From the NCBI RefSeq assembly GCF_900104185.1, contig NZ_FNIZ01000016.1, forward strand, positions 1-64,000: DNA of 64,000 nucleotides, in the 5' to 3' direction. Below are positions 7,870 to 17,064 of this stretch, piece by piece (positions within the stretch are counted from its first letter, which is position 1; the number at the start of each line of letters is the position of its first letter). Source of the stretch: Halobacillus aidingensis. Lineage in GTDB: Bacteria; Bacillota; Bacilli; Bacillales; Halobacillaceae. The translations under genes were made by a program, and so were the position numbers. Under the pieces are notes generated by a model. That model saw only the letters and a list, made by a program, of their open reading frames with translations, was not told the DNA's origin and did no database searches.

Positions 7870-9530
7870 CCTTCATTCCTCCTATTGTGATGGATGCGTT
7901 TTAACATCCTCAAATGATTGACCGAACTTACGAGAAACCCAAGTACACCGACTCCTGATAGGATACTCCCGATCCATACAGTCGGGAGGACAGGAACGAT
8001 GAATGTGTAATATAAAGCGGCTGCACCGATTCCTGCAATGACGAGCGAAAAGAACGTATAAAATAAATAGTATTGATGAAATAAATGGTTTTTTTGATGA
8101 TAACTCTTCCATTCCCTCTCTTTATCTCCATCTTCGAGATACTCGACCAATGCTCTCGGTAAGGAAAGGAGCGGTCGAGCTGTCTCTTTCGCGATTTCTT
8201 TATATAGAGAAAAACTGGAAGCTTCTCCTGACATCCATTCTTTGATCACTGGTCTGCCCCACCGGATTAAATCGATTTGAGGATACACACTTGTGAGAAC
8301 CCCTACGATGATTGAAGTCGCACGTCCCAAAAAGGCATAATCTGCAGGGAGCTGAATCGGCTGCTCTTTCACAAACTCTTGCAAATCGCCCAGCATATCA
8401 TTCATCATATGCGCATCCAACTTGTCAAAGTTCCCATCCAAGTACATGTCTGTCGTCTGCTTCAACAGTTTCTTCACTTTTTCTGTATCCGCATCAGGAA
8501 GTAGGAAATCCATTTCCTGCAGCGATTCAATGACTCTGTCGTAGTCGTCTAGTATGAAGCCTTGGATCATTTTACGGATCGAATTGGCATCTTCGTTTTT
8601 GATTTCTCCGACCATCCCGAAATCGATCACAACCACCGTACCATCTTCTTTTAACATTAAATTTCCGGGGTGAGGATCGGAGTGGAACATTCCTGCATAT
8701 AGAAACTGTTCGACACACAAATCAAACAACGTACGAGCGATTCCTTCCCGGTCGATGCCCTGCTTTTTAATAAAAGATAAGTCCGTAATTTTTGTTCCTT
8801 CAATCCATTCCATGACAAGGACACGTTTCGTCGATAAATCTGAATAATAATCAGGAATGTAAACATCATCAAAATCTGCAAACCTCTTTTTGAAATGGTT
8901 ACCGTTTTCAAGCTCCATGGTGAAATCCAATTCGTTGCTGATCACTCGGACGACTTCCCGATACAAAGCGGGCAAATCTGCTTTTTTTCCGTAAACAGTA
9001 AGCTTATCCAGCATCCAAAATACAATTTTCAATGCTTTGAAGTCCATCCGGAATGTATCGCGAACCCGGTATCGTTGGACTTTGACCGCTACGGGTGTAC
9101 CGTCTTTTAAATGAGCTTTATAGACTTCCCCGATAGAAGCTGAAGCAACGGAATTTTCATTGATGTCTGAAAGGTGTTCATCGAGGGATGCATTCCAATC
9201 TTCCTCTATGGTCTGTTTAGAATACTGGAAAGGAACCGGTTCGACTCTGTCGACGAGTCCCTCTAATTCTTTAATGAACGACTGTGGCAATAGATCTCCT
9301 CTTGAGCTTAAGAATTGCCCGAATTTGATCAGAAGACCACCTAACAAGACCGCCTTTTTCCGATACTCTTCCGCTTGCCCTGCCAGCATCTCCTCCCATT
9401 TCCGTTTTGTATCCTGATCCCAGATCCGGTGTCTTTTTTCAAACCAGAAAATTTGTATAAGAAATTTCAACGCCATCCAGACGATGATAGAAATTCTGTA
9501 TATAGATATGTATTTCAACCGTTTTCCCAT
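7866..9530 (-). CDS. ABC1/AarF/UbiB-family atypical kinase
   Basis: This 554-residue protein belongs to the UbiB (COQ8-like) family, linked in other bacteria to isoprenoid quinone synthesis. Visible are the family KxGQ motif (LIKFGQFLSSR, about residues 67-77), the nucleotide loop ASASIGEVYKA, the lysine strand PVAVKVQR, the catalytic HSDPHPGNLM and the metal-binding VIDFGMVGE. Two hydrophobic segments near the C-terminus (about 495-545) should anchor it in the membrane. GGGGGAGG precedes the ATG. Its substrate is unknown. The coupled phasin-like gene follows. Confidence 0.88.
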   Translation of the reverse strand: MGKRLKYISIYRISIIVWMALKFLIQIFWFEKRHRIWDQDTKRKWEEMLAGQAEEYRKKAVLLGGLLIKFGQFLSSRGDLLPQSFIKELEGLVDRVEPVPFQYSKQTIEEDWNASLDEHLSDINENSVASASIGEVYKAHLKDGTPVAVKVQRYRVRDTFRMDFKALKIVFWMLDKLTVYGKKADLPALYREVVRVISNELDFTMELENGNHFKKRFADFDDVYIPDYYSDLSTKRVLVMEWIEGTKITDLSFIKKQGIDREGIARTLFDLCVEQFLYAGMFHSDPHPGNLMLKEDGTVVVIDFGMVGEIKNEDANSIRKMIQGFILDDYDRVIESLQEMDFLLPDADTEKVKKLLKQTTDMYLDGNFDKLDAHMMNDMLGDLQEFVKEQPIQLPADYAFLGRATSIIVGVLTSVYPQIDLIRWGRPVIKEWMSGEASSFSLYKEIAKETARPLLSLPRALVEYLEDGDKEREWKSYHQKNHLFHQYYLFYTFFSLVIAGIGAAALYYTFIVPVLPTVWIGSILSGVGVLGFLVSSVNHLRMLKRIHHNRRNEG

Positions 9531-9678
9531 TTTCCTCCCCCTCTATACTTCTGTACTTCATTCTTCCCTTCTCTTATTCTCGTCAATCATGAAAATTTTT
9601 AAGCCCTTAAGGAAAATAGACCTAAAACTTTTCGCCCAACTTATTTGTTTCGGGTTCCGAAACTCCATACAAAATGAC

Positions 9679-9698
9679 TATTCTAATTTTTTAGAATA
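9679..9698. promoter_or_regulatory. Perfect dyad upstream of the metalloprotease gene
   Basis: TATTCTAA, TTTT, TTAGAATA form a perfect 8-bp inverted repeat 57 bp before the TTG start of the protease. An AT-rich -10-like TAATAAT lies just downstream. It could be an operator or a hairpin, and I cannot assign a regulator. Confidence 0.35.
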
Positions 9699-9754
9699 TT
9701 CCACATAATAATACTTAGGTGTTTTTACAATTTTTTCATTAGGGGGATCATATT

Positions 9755-11869
9755 TTGAAGAATAAGAAACTAACAGCTTTACTTTCAGCGGGGGCTTTGA
9801 CCCTGTCATTGCTATCTCCAGCTGCGGTGACGCAAGTAAGCGCAAGCAAAGTACAGGAAAATTGGAATGTCGAACGCTATAGCGAAAAGATAGATATTGA
9901 TGGTCAATTGCAGCGTTTGGACGAGAGTGAAAGCTTCCAGCGTCAAGCGAAGCAAACGATTAAGGAAAATGCGTCTAAAGTAAACTTTAATGGGGAAGAA
10001 GTTTCTGCTTCTAGTGAACAAGCCGATGCAAACTTTACTTTCAATGGTGGAACAAAACAATTTCTTGATCGCGATCTAGGATTTAAATCTTTCACTCAAA
10101 GAGCTGTAGGTGAACACGTAGAGGTTTGGGTAGCTAACGACTTATCTTTCCCTGAGGGTGATCCTCGGGATGCTCATGTGATAAACCAAGAACAAGTGAA
10201 CAAAATGGCTGCTGAATTCGATGCTAACATGTATCCAGTAGCTACAGACTTTTTCGGTAAGCCTGACTCACTGGACGGAACAAACGCTCTACTTGAAGAC
10301 CTAGGAATAGTGCCAGAAGGGTATTATGAAGGGGAAGGTGATAAAGTTATTCTTCTAGTTAATAACGTAAAAGATGACAATTACGCTGACCCTTCCTACC
10401 CATTCTTTGTTGCCGGATTCTTCTGGCAAACCATAGAAAATTATACGGACCGTAATATCGTGACCATTGATTCAAGGGACTGGGATACACGACTGGAAAG
10501 CACATTCTTCGGGACGACGATCCATGAACTCCAGCACTTGATCCATGCAGACAACGACGGAGATGAAACTTCCTGGTTAAATGAAGGAATGTCGACTTTC
10601 TCTGAATACTTAGGTGGATACGGACTGGACTCAGGTTCTATCAACTTCCTGCTTGATCACCCGGAAAACTCATTGACGAACTGGGACGAGCATGTAACTG
10701 CCGAAACGGGACCAGAGACGATTGCTGACTATGGTTTGGTACAGTTGTTCACTCTTTATAACTATGAAAGGTTCGGCCAAGAGCTTATCCGCTATGTGGC
10801 GACAAATGAGTTGAATAGTATCGAAAGCTTCCAACAAGCGTATGACGAGTTTGGGTTGAACGTTACATTCAATGAAGTTTACCAAGACTTCTCCACAGCC
10901 TTAGTGGTTGATGATCCGAAATTCAAAGGCGGAAAATATGGTTTTGAAAACATCGATCTGCGCAACCTTCCTGTTGGGGATGGGGAAACACGCGATAAAA
11001 CCGTCAATTTTGAAAAAGCGAAAACCTATGAAAAAGAGGGTGTCCCTGCCTGGGGTACAGACTTTAAAGAATTCAACTTTGAACCAGGTGAAAACGTAGA
11101 ATCCTTCAAATTTAATGGCGTAGATTTTGAAGATAACACTTGGGAATCTGTTATCGATCCTTTAGGAAGCGATAACGAAGTTCTTTCTGCCGGTACAGGA
11201 GACGAATTGGACAACAATTTGATCTTTAAAGCGGACTTAACAGATGTTGAAGATGCAACATTAAACTTTGATCACTTTGTAGACATCGAAGAGAGCTGGG
11301 ATTATGGTGTGGTTCAAGTCTCCACAGACAATGGCCAAACATGGACGTCCCTTGAAAACGAAAACACACGTTCAGATGTCGTTGAAAACGGTTATCCGAA
11401 AATCAAAGAAAATGTTCCTGGTTTCACAGGACACTTTGAAGATTACCAGTCTGAGAGCTTTGACCTTTCTGAGTATGCAGGACAGGAAGTCCACATCTCT
11501 TTCCGTTACTTGACAGACTGGGGTTACAATGACACAGGCTGGTTCATTGATAACATCGAAGTTCCAGAAATCGGTTTGAGTTATGATGGCAAGACAAAAG
11601 AGCCATTCATGTCTAAAGCGGAACTTCTTGGAAATTACGTAGACTATGGCGTTACGTTCATTAAAGAGAAAAACAACGGGAAATATCAAGTCGTTGAAGT
11701 CGACCCATTCAATGTTACAGAAGAAGATGCATTGGAACTTCAACAAGTGTTCCGCCCTGGTAAGACGTATATGACGACTTACTATGCGGCTCCACAGGAT
11801 AGCTTGAACCCTGTTGAATTCGAATATGAAGTGGTTGACAAAGAACAAGGGCCAAAAAAGAATAAGTAG
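9755..11869 (+). CDS. Secreted zinc metalloprotease, immune inhibitor A-like
   Basis: This is a 704-residue exported protein. A signal peptide covers about residues 1-30 (charged MKNKK, hydrophobic core, VSASK cleavage region). The zinc site is H257-E-L-Q-H261 with a downstream N-E-G (E277) likely supplying the third ligand, as in gluzincins. The C-terminal half (about 440-620) resembles the beta-sandwich, MAM-like region of immune inhibitor A and bacillopeptidase F (VQVSTDNGQTW, WFIDNIEV). The start is TTG with AGGGGG 8 nt upstream. It is strongly acidic overall, as expected for an exoenzyme of a halophile. It could be classed as M6 or M30-like, and no close named homologue is certain. Confidence 0.82.
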   Translation: MKNKKLTALLSAGALTLSLLSPAAVTQVSASKVQENWNVERYSEKIDIDGQLQRLDESESFQRQAKQTIKENASKVNFNGEEVSASSEQADANFTFNGGTKQFLDRDLGFKSFTQRAVGEHVEVWVANDLSFPEGDPRDAHVINQEQVNKMAAEFDANMYPVATDFFGKPDSLDGTNALLEDLGIVPEGYYEGEGDKVILLVNNVKDDNYADPSYPFFVAGFFWQTIENYTDRNIVTIDSRDWDTRLESTFFGTTIHELQHLIHADNDGDETSWLNEGMSTFSEYLGGYGLDSGSINFLLDHPENSLTNWDEHVTAETGPETIADYGLVQLFTLYNYERFGQELIRYVATNELNSIESFQQAYDEFGLNVTFNEVYQDFSTALVVDDPKFKGGKYGFENIDLRNLPVGDGETRDKTVNFEKAKTYEKEGVPAWGTDFKEFNFEPGENVESFKFNGVDFEDNTWESVIDPLGSDNEVLSAGTGDELDNNLIFKADLTDVEDATLNFDHFVDIEESWDYGVVQVSTDNGQTWTSLENENTRSDVVENGYPKIKENVPGFTGHFEDYQSESFDLSEYAGQEVHISFRYLTDWGYNDTGWFIDNIEVPEIGLSYDGKTKEPFMSKAELLGNYVDYGVTFIKEKNNGKYQVVEVDPFNVTEEDALELQQVFRPGKTYMTTYYAAPQDSLNPVEFEYEVVDKEQGPKKNK

Positions 11870-11885
11870 AATTCTAATTCTCCCC

Positions 11886-11914
11886 CCCCCAATCGGATGA
11901 TTGGGGGTTCTTTT
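11886..11914 (+). terminator. Intrinsic terminator of the metalloprotease gene
   Basis: CCCCCAATC (11886-11894), a GGAT loop and GATTGGGGG (11899-11907) are followed by TTCTTTTT. The stem's 5' arm is part of a run of nine C (11882-11890). Confidence 0.9.
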
Positions 11915-11977
11915 TAATGGTTGGATTTAAAGTTTGAATGATTCTTCTTCTGCCTTTGAGTGATTTCGCACTGGATT

Positions 11978-12016
11978 GGATAGATAACTCAAGCACTTTG
12001 AGGGATTATCTATTCC
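11978..12016. other. Imperfect hairpin upstream of a GNAT gene
   Basis: GGATAGATAA (11978-11987) can pair with TTATCTATTCC (12006-12016), with a CTC/GAG pair further in. The stretch between 11915 and 12105 holds no gene. The hairpin may be part of the promoter region of the acetyltransferase, or nothing. Confidence 0.25.
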
Positions 12017-12105
12017 ATTTGATCGATTCTCTTCACGCGTTTTCCTAACAGTTGCGCCATCTATACCAACTGTGTGAAAATTTACTATACAAAGGAGTGT
12101 TGCTG

Positions 12106-13005
12106 ATGCATATTCGTGAATTGGAAGTGAAAGAGTTACATACCGTTGCCGAATGGCTGTTCAAAGTGAACGAACAAGATCACCATTACGTTGCCTGGAT
12201 GGCTTCCGAACAAAACGAAATATTTGAACAGATCTGGACGTTGACGCAGTTCAAAGAACCTCTTGCCTATGTGGCGTGGGAAGGAGAAAAAATCATCGGG
12301 TTCCTTGGAATCCTTCCTTTTTTCGAGCAAAAACTATGCCGCCTACTAGGGCCATTCGCTACCAAGGACCAGCAGGAAGTCATTGAGCGTTTATGGGACA
12401 AAGCTTCTTTAACGGCGCAATTACACTTTGATGTCGTGAAGGTGGCCTGTTTTGCTGCAAATAAAGCACTCGTTTCTTTTACAGAGAGACATCAGTTTCA
12501 GATGTACAATGTAGAACGGACGTTAGCTGTCCATAAATCTTCATATGAAGCCAGTGAGACCAAAAACACGTCGATCGTTGGGCTTAGTCAGGAAGACTAT
12601 GAAGCTTTGGATGCCATCCACCCTTCGGCCGCTTACTACACGACAAGGGAAATGGTGCATCTATCCGGTGATGAGGGCAATTATCTTTGGGGCTACCAGC
12701 AGAACGGAGAGTTAATTGGATACATTTACTTCGAAACCATCATTGCCGGCCATGAAGGAGAAATTTGCTTTGTGAATGTAGCCGCTGACCACCGAAGCAG
12801 TGGTGTTGGTTCAGAGCTTATTCATCATGCGTTACAGTATGCGTTCTATGCTCTTGAACTTGATGTTGTCACTCTCTCAGTCAGAACAGAGAATCAACAG
12901 GCAGAAGCCTTATATAAACAATTCGGGTTTAAAGAAATTCACACCATTTATGCCTATCAAAAAGAAATGAAACCAGAACCGCCGCTTTCCACAACCATCC
13001 ATTAA
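12106..13005 (+). CDS. GNAT-family N-acetyltransferase
   Basis: This 299-residue protein has an acetyl-CoA-binding C-terminal GNAT domain: motif A VNVAADHRSSGVGSELI and the later ENQQAEALYKQFGFKEI. The N-terminal half looks like a degenerate second GNAT fold, a common two-domain arrangement. The frame is open from 12052, but AAAGGAG lies 8 nt before the ATG at 12106. It is followed 14 bp later by the fructosamine-kinase-like gene, so the pair is probably one operon. The substrate is unknown. Confidence 0.85.
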   Translation: MHIRELEVKELHTVAEWLFKVNEQDHHYVAWMASEQNEIFEQIWTLTQFKEPLAYVAWEGEKIIGFLGILPFFEQKLCRLLGPFATKDQQEVIERLWDKASLTAQLHFDVVKVACFAANKALVSFTERHQFQMYNVERTLAVHKSSYEASETKNTSIVGLSQEDYEALDAIHPSAAYYTTREMVHLSGDEGNYLWGYQQNGELIGYIYFETIIAGHEGEICFVNVAADHRSSGVGSELIHHALQYAFYALELDVVTLSVRTENQQAEALYKQFGFKEIHTIYAYQKEMKPEPPLSTTIH

Positions 13006-13019
13006 AAAGGAGGGATCCC

Positions 13020-13886
13020 ATGGAGCTTTTCATTCGTGAGACATTAGAAAAAGTCAACGACACCTCAGCCGTACGCTCCATCAAATCTGTGAGCGGAGGA
13101 GATATTAATCAGTCATTTTATGTAGAAACGGATCATCGTCCATATTTTATTAAAATAAACGAAAAAGTCGCGAGCCACTTTTTCCAGGTGGAAGCCGAGG
13201 GATTACGTCTGATCAAGGAAACAGGAGCGATCCGAGTACCTGAAGTTTTCCATTATGACTGCCCGGATGGTGATGAAAAAGCCGCTCTTGTTATGGAATG
13301 GATCGAAAAAGGTTCTTCAGATGCTTCCCATTCCCTCGGAAAGAGCTTGGCTCACATGCATCAGCATACCTCAGTAAAATACGGATTCGGAAAACCGACG
13401 TTCGTCGGTGAATTGAATCAACCGAATGAGTGGTCCCCGTCTTGGACAGATTACTACAGCCGTTATCGTTTAGGTGGGCAGTTGGAAACAGGAGTGACCA
13501 AGGGTACGATTTCAGGTGTTCGAGAAGAACGGTTGAAAAAACTGATCAATCGGATTGAAGAATTCATCCCTGAAAACCCTAAACCTTCTCTCCTACATGG
13601 CGATTTATGGGGTGGGAATTGGATGACCACTCGTGACGGTGAACCTGTTTTAATCGATCCGTCCATCCTTTACGGAGACCATGCATTTGAACTGGCCTTC
13701 ACCGAGCTGTTTGGAGGATTCCCGTCAAACTTTTTAGATCAGTACAACACTTATTTCGAGCTCCCGGAAGACTACCAGGATACCAAACCGATCTATCAGC
13801 TTTTCTATTTGCTCGTCCACCTTAATATCTTCGGTGAAATGTATGGACCACAGGTGGATCGGATTTTAAAAAACTATGTCGGTTGA
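13020..13886 (+). CDS. Fructosamine kinase-like / aminoglycoside phosphotransferase-fold kinase
   Basis: This 288-residue protein belongs to the fructosamine-kinase (FN3K) branch of the APH-like kinases, which phosphorylate sugars on glycated amines and so help deglycation. Seen are the N-terminal GGDINQSFYV nucleotide loop, lysine K45 (YFIKIN), the catalytic HGD at 193-195 within LLHGDLWGGN, and the metal-binding LIDPSILYGD (D213). AAGGAGG precedes the ATG. It is coupled with the GNAT gene upstream. An inverted repeat, GATTCAGGAA/TTCCTGAATC (13885-13917), spans its stop and the end of the convergent gene. Confidence 0.85.
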   Translation: MELFIRETLEKVNDTSAVRSIKSVSGGDINQSFYVETDHRPYFIKINEKVASHFFQVEAEGLRLIKETGAIRVPEVFHYDCPDGDEKAALVMEWIEKGSSDASHSLGKSLAHMHQHTSVKYGFGKPTFVGELNQPNEWSPSWTDYYSRYRLGGQLETGVTKGTISGVREERLKKLINRIEEFIPENPKPSLLHGDLWGGNWMTTRDGEPVLIDPSILYGDHAFELAFTELFGGFPSNFLDQYNTYFELPEDYQDTKPIYQLFYLLVHLNIFGEMYGPQVDRILKNYVG

Positions 13887-13887
13887 T

Positions 13888-14856
13888 TCAGGAATAGGCC
13901 CTCCCCTTTCCTGAATCCGATATTTCCACAAGCTCCATCGGATAGGGTTCAAAATAGGTCTGCTGCTTAAGATACTCACTTTGAAAACGGGCGACCCAAC
14001 AATTCAATACACTCAACACAGCACTCAAGGGAACTTTCTCTTCTTTGTATTGTTCCAAAAGACTTTGGAAGCTTTCTTTCTCCTCTTTAGACAATTCCCT
14101 TTTGAAGTATCCTGCAATATGCTGGCATACGTTCACGTGGGCACTTGGTTTTGCAGGTTTGCTCATAAGTTCATGGAGCAACGGTTCATAGACCACAATC
14201 ACCTGTTCGAAATCAAGATGATTATGATTCGCGACTGTTTGCCCCATTTTCTTGAGCGTACCAGGATGATAAGCCATGAATAGATATTTGTTACGGGCAT
14301 GAAACTGCTGCAACCCTTTCATTCCCTCTTTCTTCTTCACCTCACGAAAGTCAGCTAAAGTAAACAACTTCGTTAAAAAGTGGTGTCTCAATGTGAAGTT
14401 CTTCAGCCTGCCTTCTTCTTCGATGGCCAACCCTCCATGGCGATGAAGGATTTCTTTAGCAAAAAAACCTGACGTCTTCCCGACCACTTGAGAGTTTCCT
14501 TCACTGTGATAAACTTTTACGTCATGCATGCCGCACGTGGGCGAGCGGTTTTTCAATAAAAAACCATCCACCTCGGTCAAATGATTAAGAAAACCTTCGG
14601 AGAACTCTTTCATCGTATTTGTAAGGTTTTCCCCCGTTTTCGGCTGGACAAGTTGTTCTTCTTCACCATCAATAATACGAATGACTTCACGTGGTACACC
14701 AAGCCCGATTTCAACTTCTGGACAAACGGGTATGAACTCCACATGGGGCTGCATACGCTGAACGGCCTTGTCTGGAATCACCGCTCCATTATAGCGGACT
14801 TCTGCAAATTCAAGACACCGGCTGACAACGACTTTCGGTGTAGGGAAATGCCGCAT
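13888..14856 (-). CDS. DUF523-DUF1722 fusion protein (TudS/YbgA-like)
   Basis: This is a 322-residue two-domain protein. The N-terminal domain (about 1-150) is DUF523, with cysteines in VSRCLEF, IPVCPEV and NRSPTCGMHD. DUF523 members characterised as TudS bind an Fe-S cluster through three cysteines and remove sulfur from thiouracil. The C-terminal domain (about 175-310) is DUF1722 (YbgA), with HARNKYLFMAYHP typical of that family. AAAGGGGAG precedes the ATG. It is convergent with the kinase gene and only 1 bp from it. A role in sulfur handling of modified bases or in DNA damage is inferred, not shown. Confidence 0.82.
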   Translation of the reverse strand: MRHFPTPKVVVSRCLEFAEVRYNGAVIPDKAVQRMQPHVEFIPVCPEVEIGLGVPREVIRIIDGEEEQLVQPKTGENLTNTMKEFSEGFLNHLTEVDGFLLKNRSPTCGMHDVKVYHSEGNSQVVGKTSGFFAKEILHRHGGLAIEEEGRLKNFTLRHHFLTKLFTLADFREVKKKEGMKGLQQFHARNKYLFMAYHPGTLKKMGQTVANHNHLDFEQVIVVYEPLLHELMSKPAKPSAHVNVCQHIAGYFKRELSKEEKESFQSLLEQYKEEKVPLSAVLSVLNCWVARFQSEYLKQQTYFEPYPMELVEISDSGKGRAYS

Positions 14857-15048
14857 TTCTTTCTCCCCTTTCTGACTAATGCAAGTACTAGCAAACGTTC
14901 CTTATTTTCTACTTCCATAAACACACCCCGCACATTATCTACAAATTTCCTATTGGTTTTTGACGGAAAACGTAATAGAATAAATAGTGTTGCATAATTA
15001 TTCTCAACTATTTATAAATAAAACAGATAACGTCAGGAGAGATTTTGG

Positions 15049-16401
15049 ATGAAAGCGAAAGACTTTAGTGCATCTTCCCATTTAAAGTTCATTATTCCAT
15101 CCTTGATCGGGATTTTCCTATTCATGTTTCCGATCTTCGGAGATGACGGTGCCGTTACCATTCCAATCGCCATTCTTGCGGGTTGGGTGGAGACATGGCT
15201 TGCCGATTATTTATCTTTGATCATGATGATCATTATTTCTATTACCGCCATTGGAACAGTCATAGCGAAGGCAGCTGGAAAAGAAGCCCTGAGTGGCTCG
15301 CCATTTTTCCAGTCTTTATTTAATGTCCCACCAGTATGGGTGGTTACTCGCCTTTTAGGTATGATTTTCGCCATCATGGTTTACTTTCAAATCGGCCCTG
15401 AAGCGATTACCAGCGCAAACACAGGCGGTCTGCTTCTCGACTCCCTACTGCATGTTCTATTTGCTGTTTTTCTATTTGCAGGTTTGTTTTTACCCCTGCT
15501 TCTGAACTATGGACTGCTTGAACTGTTCGGGGTCATCTTAACTAAAATCATGCGTCCGCTTTTCCGCCTTCCGGGACGTTCTTCCATTGATTCTTTAGCC
15601 TCCTGGTTAGGAGATGGAACCATCGGTGTCCTTCTTACGAGTAAACAATACGAAGAGGGTTATTATACGAAGCGTGAAGCAGCTGTTATCGGGACAACCT
15701 TTTCCGTTGTATCCATTACCTTCAGCCTTGTAGTCATTCAAGAGGTCGGTCTTGGCGATATGTTCGGTCAGTTTTACTTAACCGTAGCGATTGCAGGCTT
15801 CATTGCCGCATTGATCATGCCGAGAATCCCCCCTCTTTCTAGAAAAGCAGATACGTATGTAACGGAAGAACCAAGTGATAAAAAAGAAGAAGTGCCAGAA
15901 CATCACAACTTGATTACCTACGGCTATACAAAAGCCGTAGAACAAGGCAGCAAAGCGAGTGGGGTCGCTAACTTCCTGAAGCAAGGATTCCAGAACATCC
16001 TGGATATGTGGATGGGTGTAGCTCCAATCGTTATGGCGCTGGGTACCATTGCACTCGTCATTGCCGAATTCACTCCATTTTTCACATGGATCGGCATGCC
16101 GTTCATTCCACTTCTTGAACTGATGCAGGTGCCTTATGCACAGGAAGCATCTGAAACCATCCTTGTTGGTTTCGCGGACATGTTCCTTCCTGCGATTATC
16201 GGATCCTCTATCGAAAGTGAAATGACCCGTTTTATCATTGCATCTCTATCTGTAACTCAGTTGATTTATATGTCTGAAGTCGGTGGTCTATTGCTAGGGT
16301 CTAAAGTTCCAGTCAATATCAAAGACCTTTTCATCATCTTCCTTCTAAGGACAATCATCACGTTGCCGATCATTACGCTAATCGCTCATCTATTGTTCTA
16401 A
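15049..16401 (+). CDS. YjiH family membrane protein (nucleoside-recognition/Gate domain)
   Basis: This 450-residue protein has about ten to eleven membrane segments. It matches the YjiH family, whose halves carry Gate (nucleoside recognition) domains, for example LPGRSSIDSLASWLGDGTIG, which contains the conserved GDGT-type loop. A hydrophilic segment (about 265-290) separates the halves. The transport substrate is not established. CAGGAGAG lies upstream of the ATG. It is a single-gene unit with a strong terminator. Confidence 0.82.
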   Translation: MKAKDFSASSHLKFIIPSLIGIFLFMFPIFGDDGAVTIPIAILAGWVETWLADYLSLIMMIIISITAIGTVIAKAAGKEALSGSPFFQSLFNVPPVWVVTRLLGMIFAIMVYFQIGPEAITSANTGGLLLDSLLHVLFAVFLFAGLFLPLLLNYGLLELFGVILTKIMRPLFRLPGRSSIDSLASWLGDGTIGVLLTSKQYEEGYYTKREAAVIGTTFSVVSITFSLVVIQEVGLGDMFGQFYLTVAIAGFIAALIMPRIPPLSRKADTYVTEEPSDKKEEVPEHHNLITYGYTKAVEQGSKASGVANFLKQGFQNILDMWMGVAPIVMALGTIALVIAEFTPFFTWIGMPFIPLLELMQVPYAQEASETILVGFADMFLPAIIGSSIESEMTRFIIASLSVTQLIYMSEVGGLLLGSKVPVNIKDLFIIFLLRTIITLPIITLIAHLLF

Positions 16402-16404
16402 AGC

Positions 16405-16437
16405 AAAAGCACTTCCTCCAACGAGGAAGTGCTTTTT
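16405..16437 (+). terminator. Intrinsic terminator of the yjiH-like gene
   Basis: A 14-bp stem, AAAAGCACTTCCTC with GAGGAAGTGCTTTT, has a CAAC loop and starts 3 bp after the stop codon. Confidence 0.92.
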
Positions 16438-16472
16438 ATATCCAATCAAATCCCCATCCCTTATTGTAGTAA

Positions 16473-17024
16473 ATGGCAGGAGTGTGGAAGACTCAGTTTC
16501 GAGACTTTTGTGTAAGTGGATGGGGCTGCGGGGAATGGCTCGCTTTCCGCGGGAGCGCGGTGAGCCTCCTCGGACTGCGTCCTGCGGGGTCTCACCATGC
16601 ACTTTTTTCCCGCAGGAGTCTCCCCATTCCCCTCCGCCCTTTACCTTGTAAGTGTCTCGAAACCACTTCTCAGAAACTCTGCTTGTATGCTCAAGTCAAT
16701 GGGATAATATAAACGATTCCCAGTGATCATTTCGAGCATGAAAGCTTGATGTAGAGCGCTTTATACTTCTAAAAGTGGGATGGTGGAAGACAATCCAACT
16801 TGGTAAAGGGGTTCGTTTCTCACATACATCGAATGGGGTGGTTGGGAAGTTGCGAGACTCCCGTGGGAGAAAGGAGATAGGCGAGATCCCACAGGGCGGT
16901 AGCCCGAGGAAGCTCGCCACTCCCCCACAGGAAAGCGAGTGGCTTCCCGACCACCCCTGCCTCCAAATACGGCAAACGAACCCCGGATTATCTCGAAACT
17001 GAGTTTTTCACAAACGGGAGCTTA
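16473..17024. repeat. Composite intergenic repeat R4, full copy
   Basis: This 552-bp copy runs from ATGGCAGGAGTGTGGAAGAC to AAACGGGAGCTTA. The A domain (about 16495-16670) has apical stem GGAC/GTCC at 16572-16582. The B domain (about 16800-16985) has apical stem GGGC/GCCC at 16894-16905. They diverge. The copy lies between the convergent yjiH-like and DJ-1-like genes, bracketed by their two terminators. Confidence 0.87.
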
Positions 17025-17030
17025 TATGGA

Positions 17031-17064
17031 AAAACCGCTAAGCTTTGGGGGGCTTAGCGGTTTT
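17031..17064 (-). terminator. Intrinsic terminator of the DJ-1/PfpI-like gene
   Basis: AAACCGCTAAGC and GCTTAGCGGTTT form a 12-bp stem around a short G-rich loop. The 3' part of the gene, including its stop codon, lies inside the stem. Confidence 0.88.

Noticed and set aside
13885-13917. GATTCAGGAA/TTCCTGAATC inverted repeat as a terminator
   Set aside because: It lies partly in coding sequence of two convergent genes and has no T run, so it was mentioned but not listed as a terminator.
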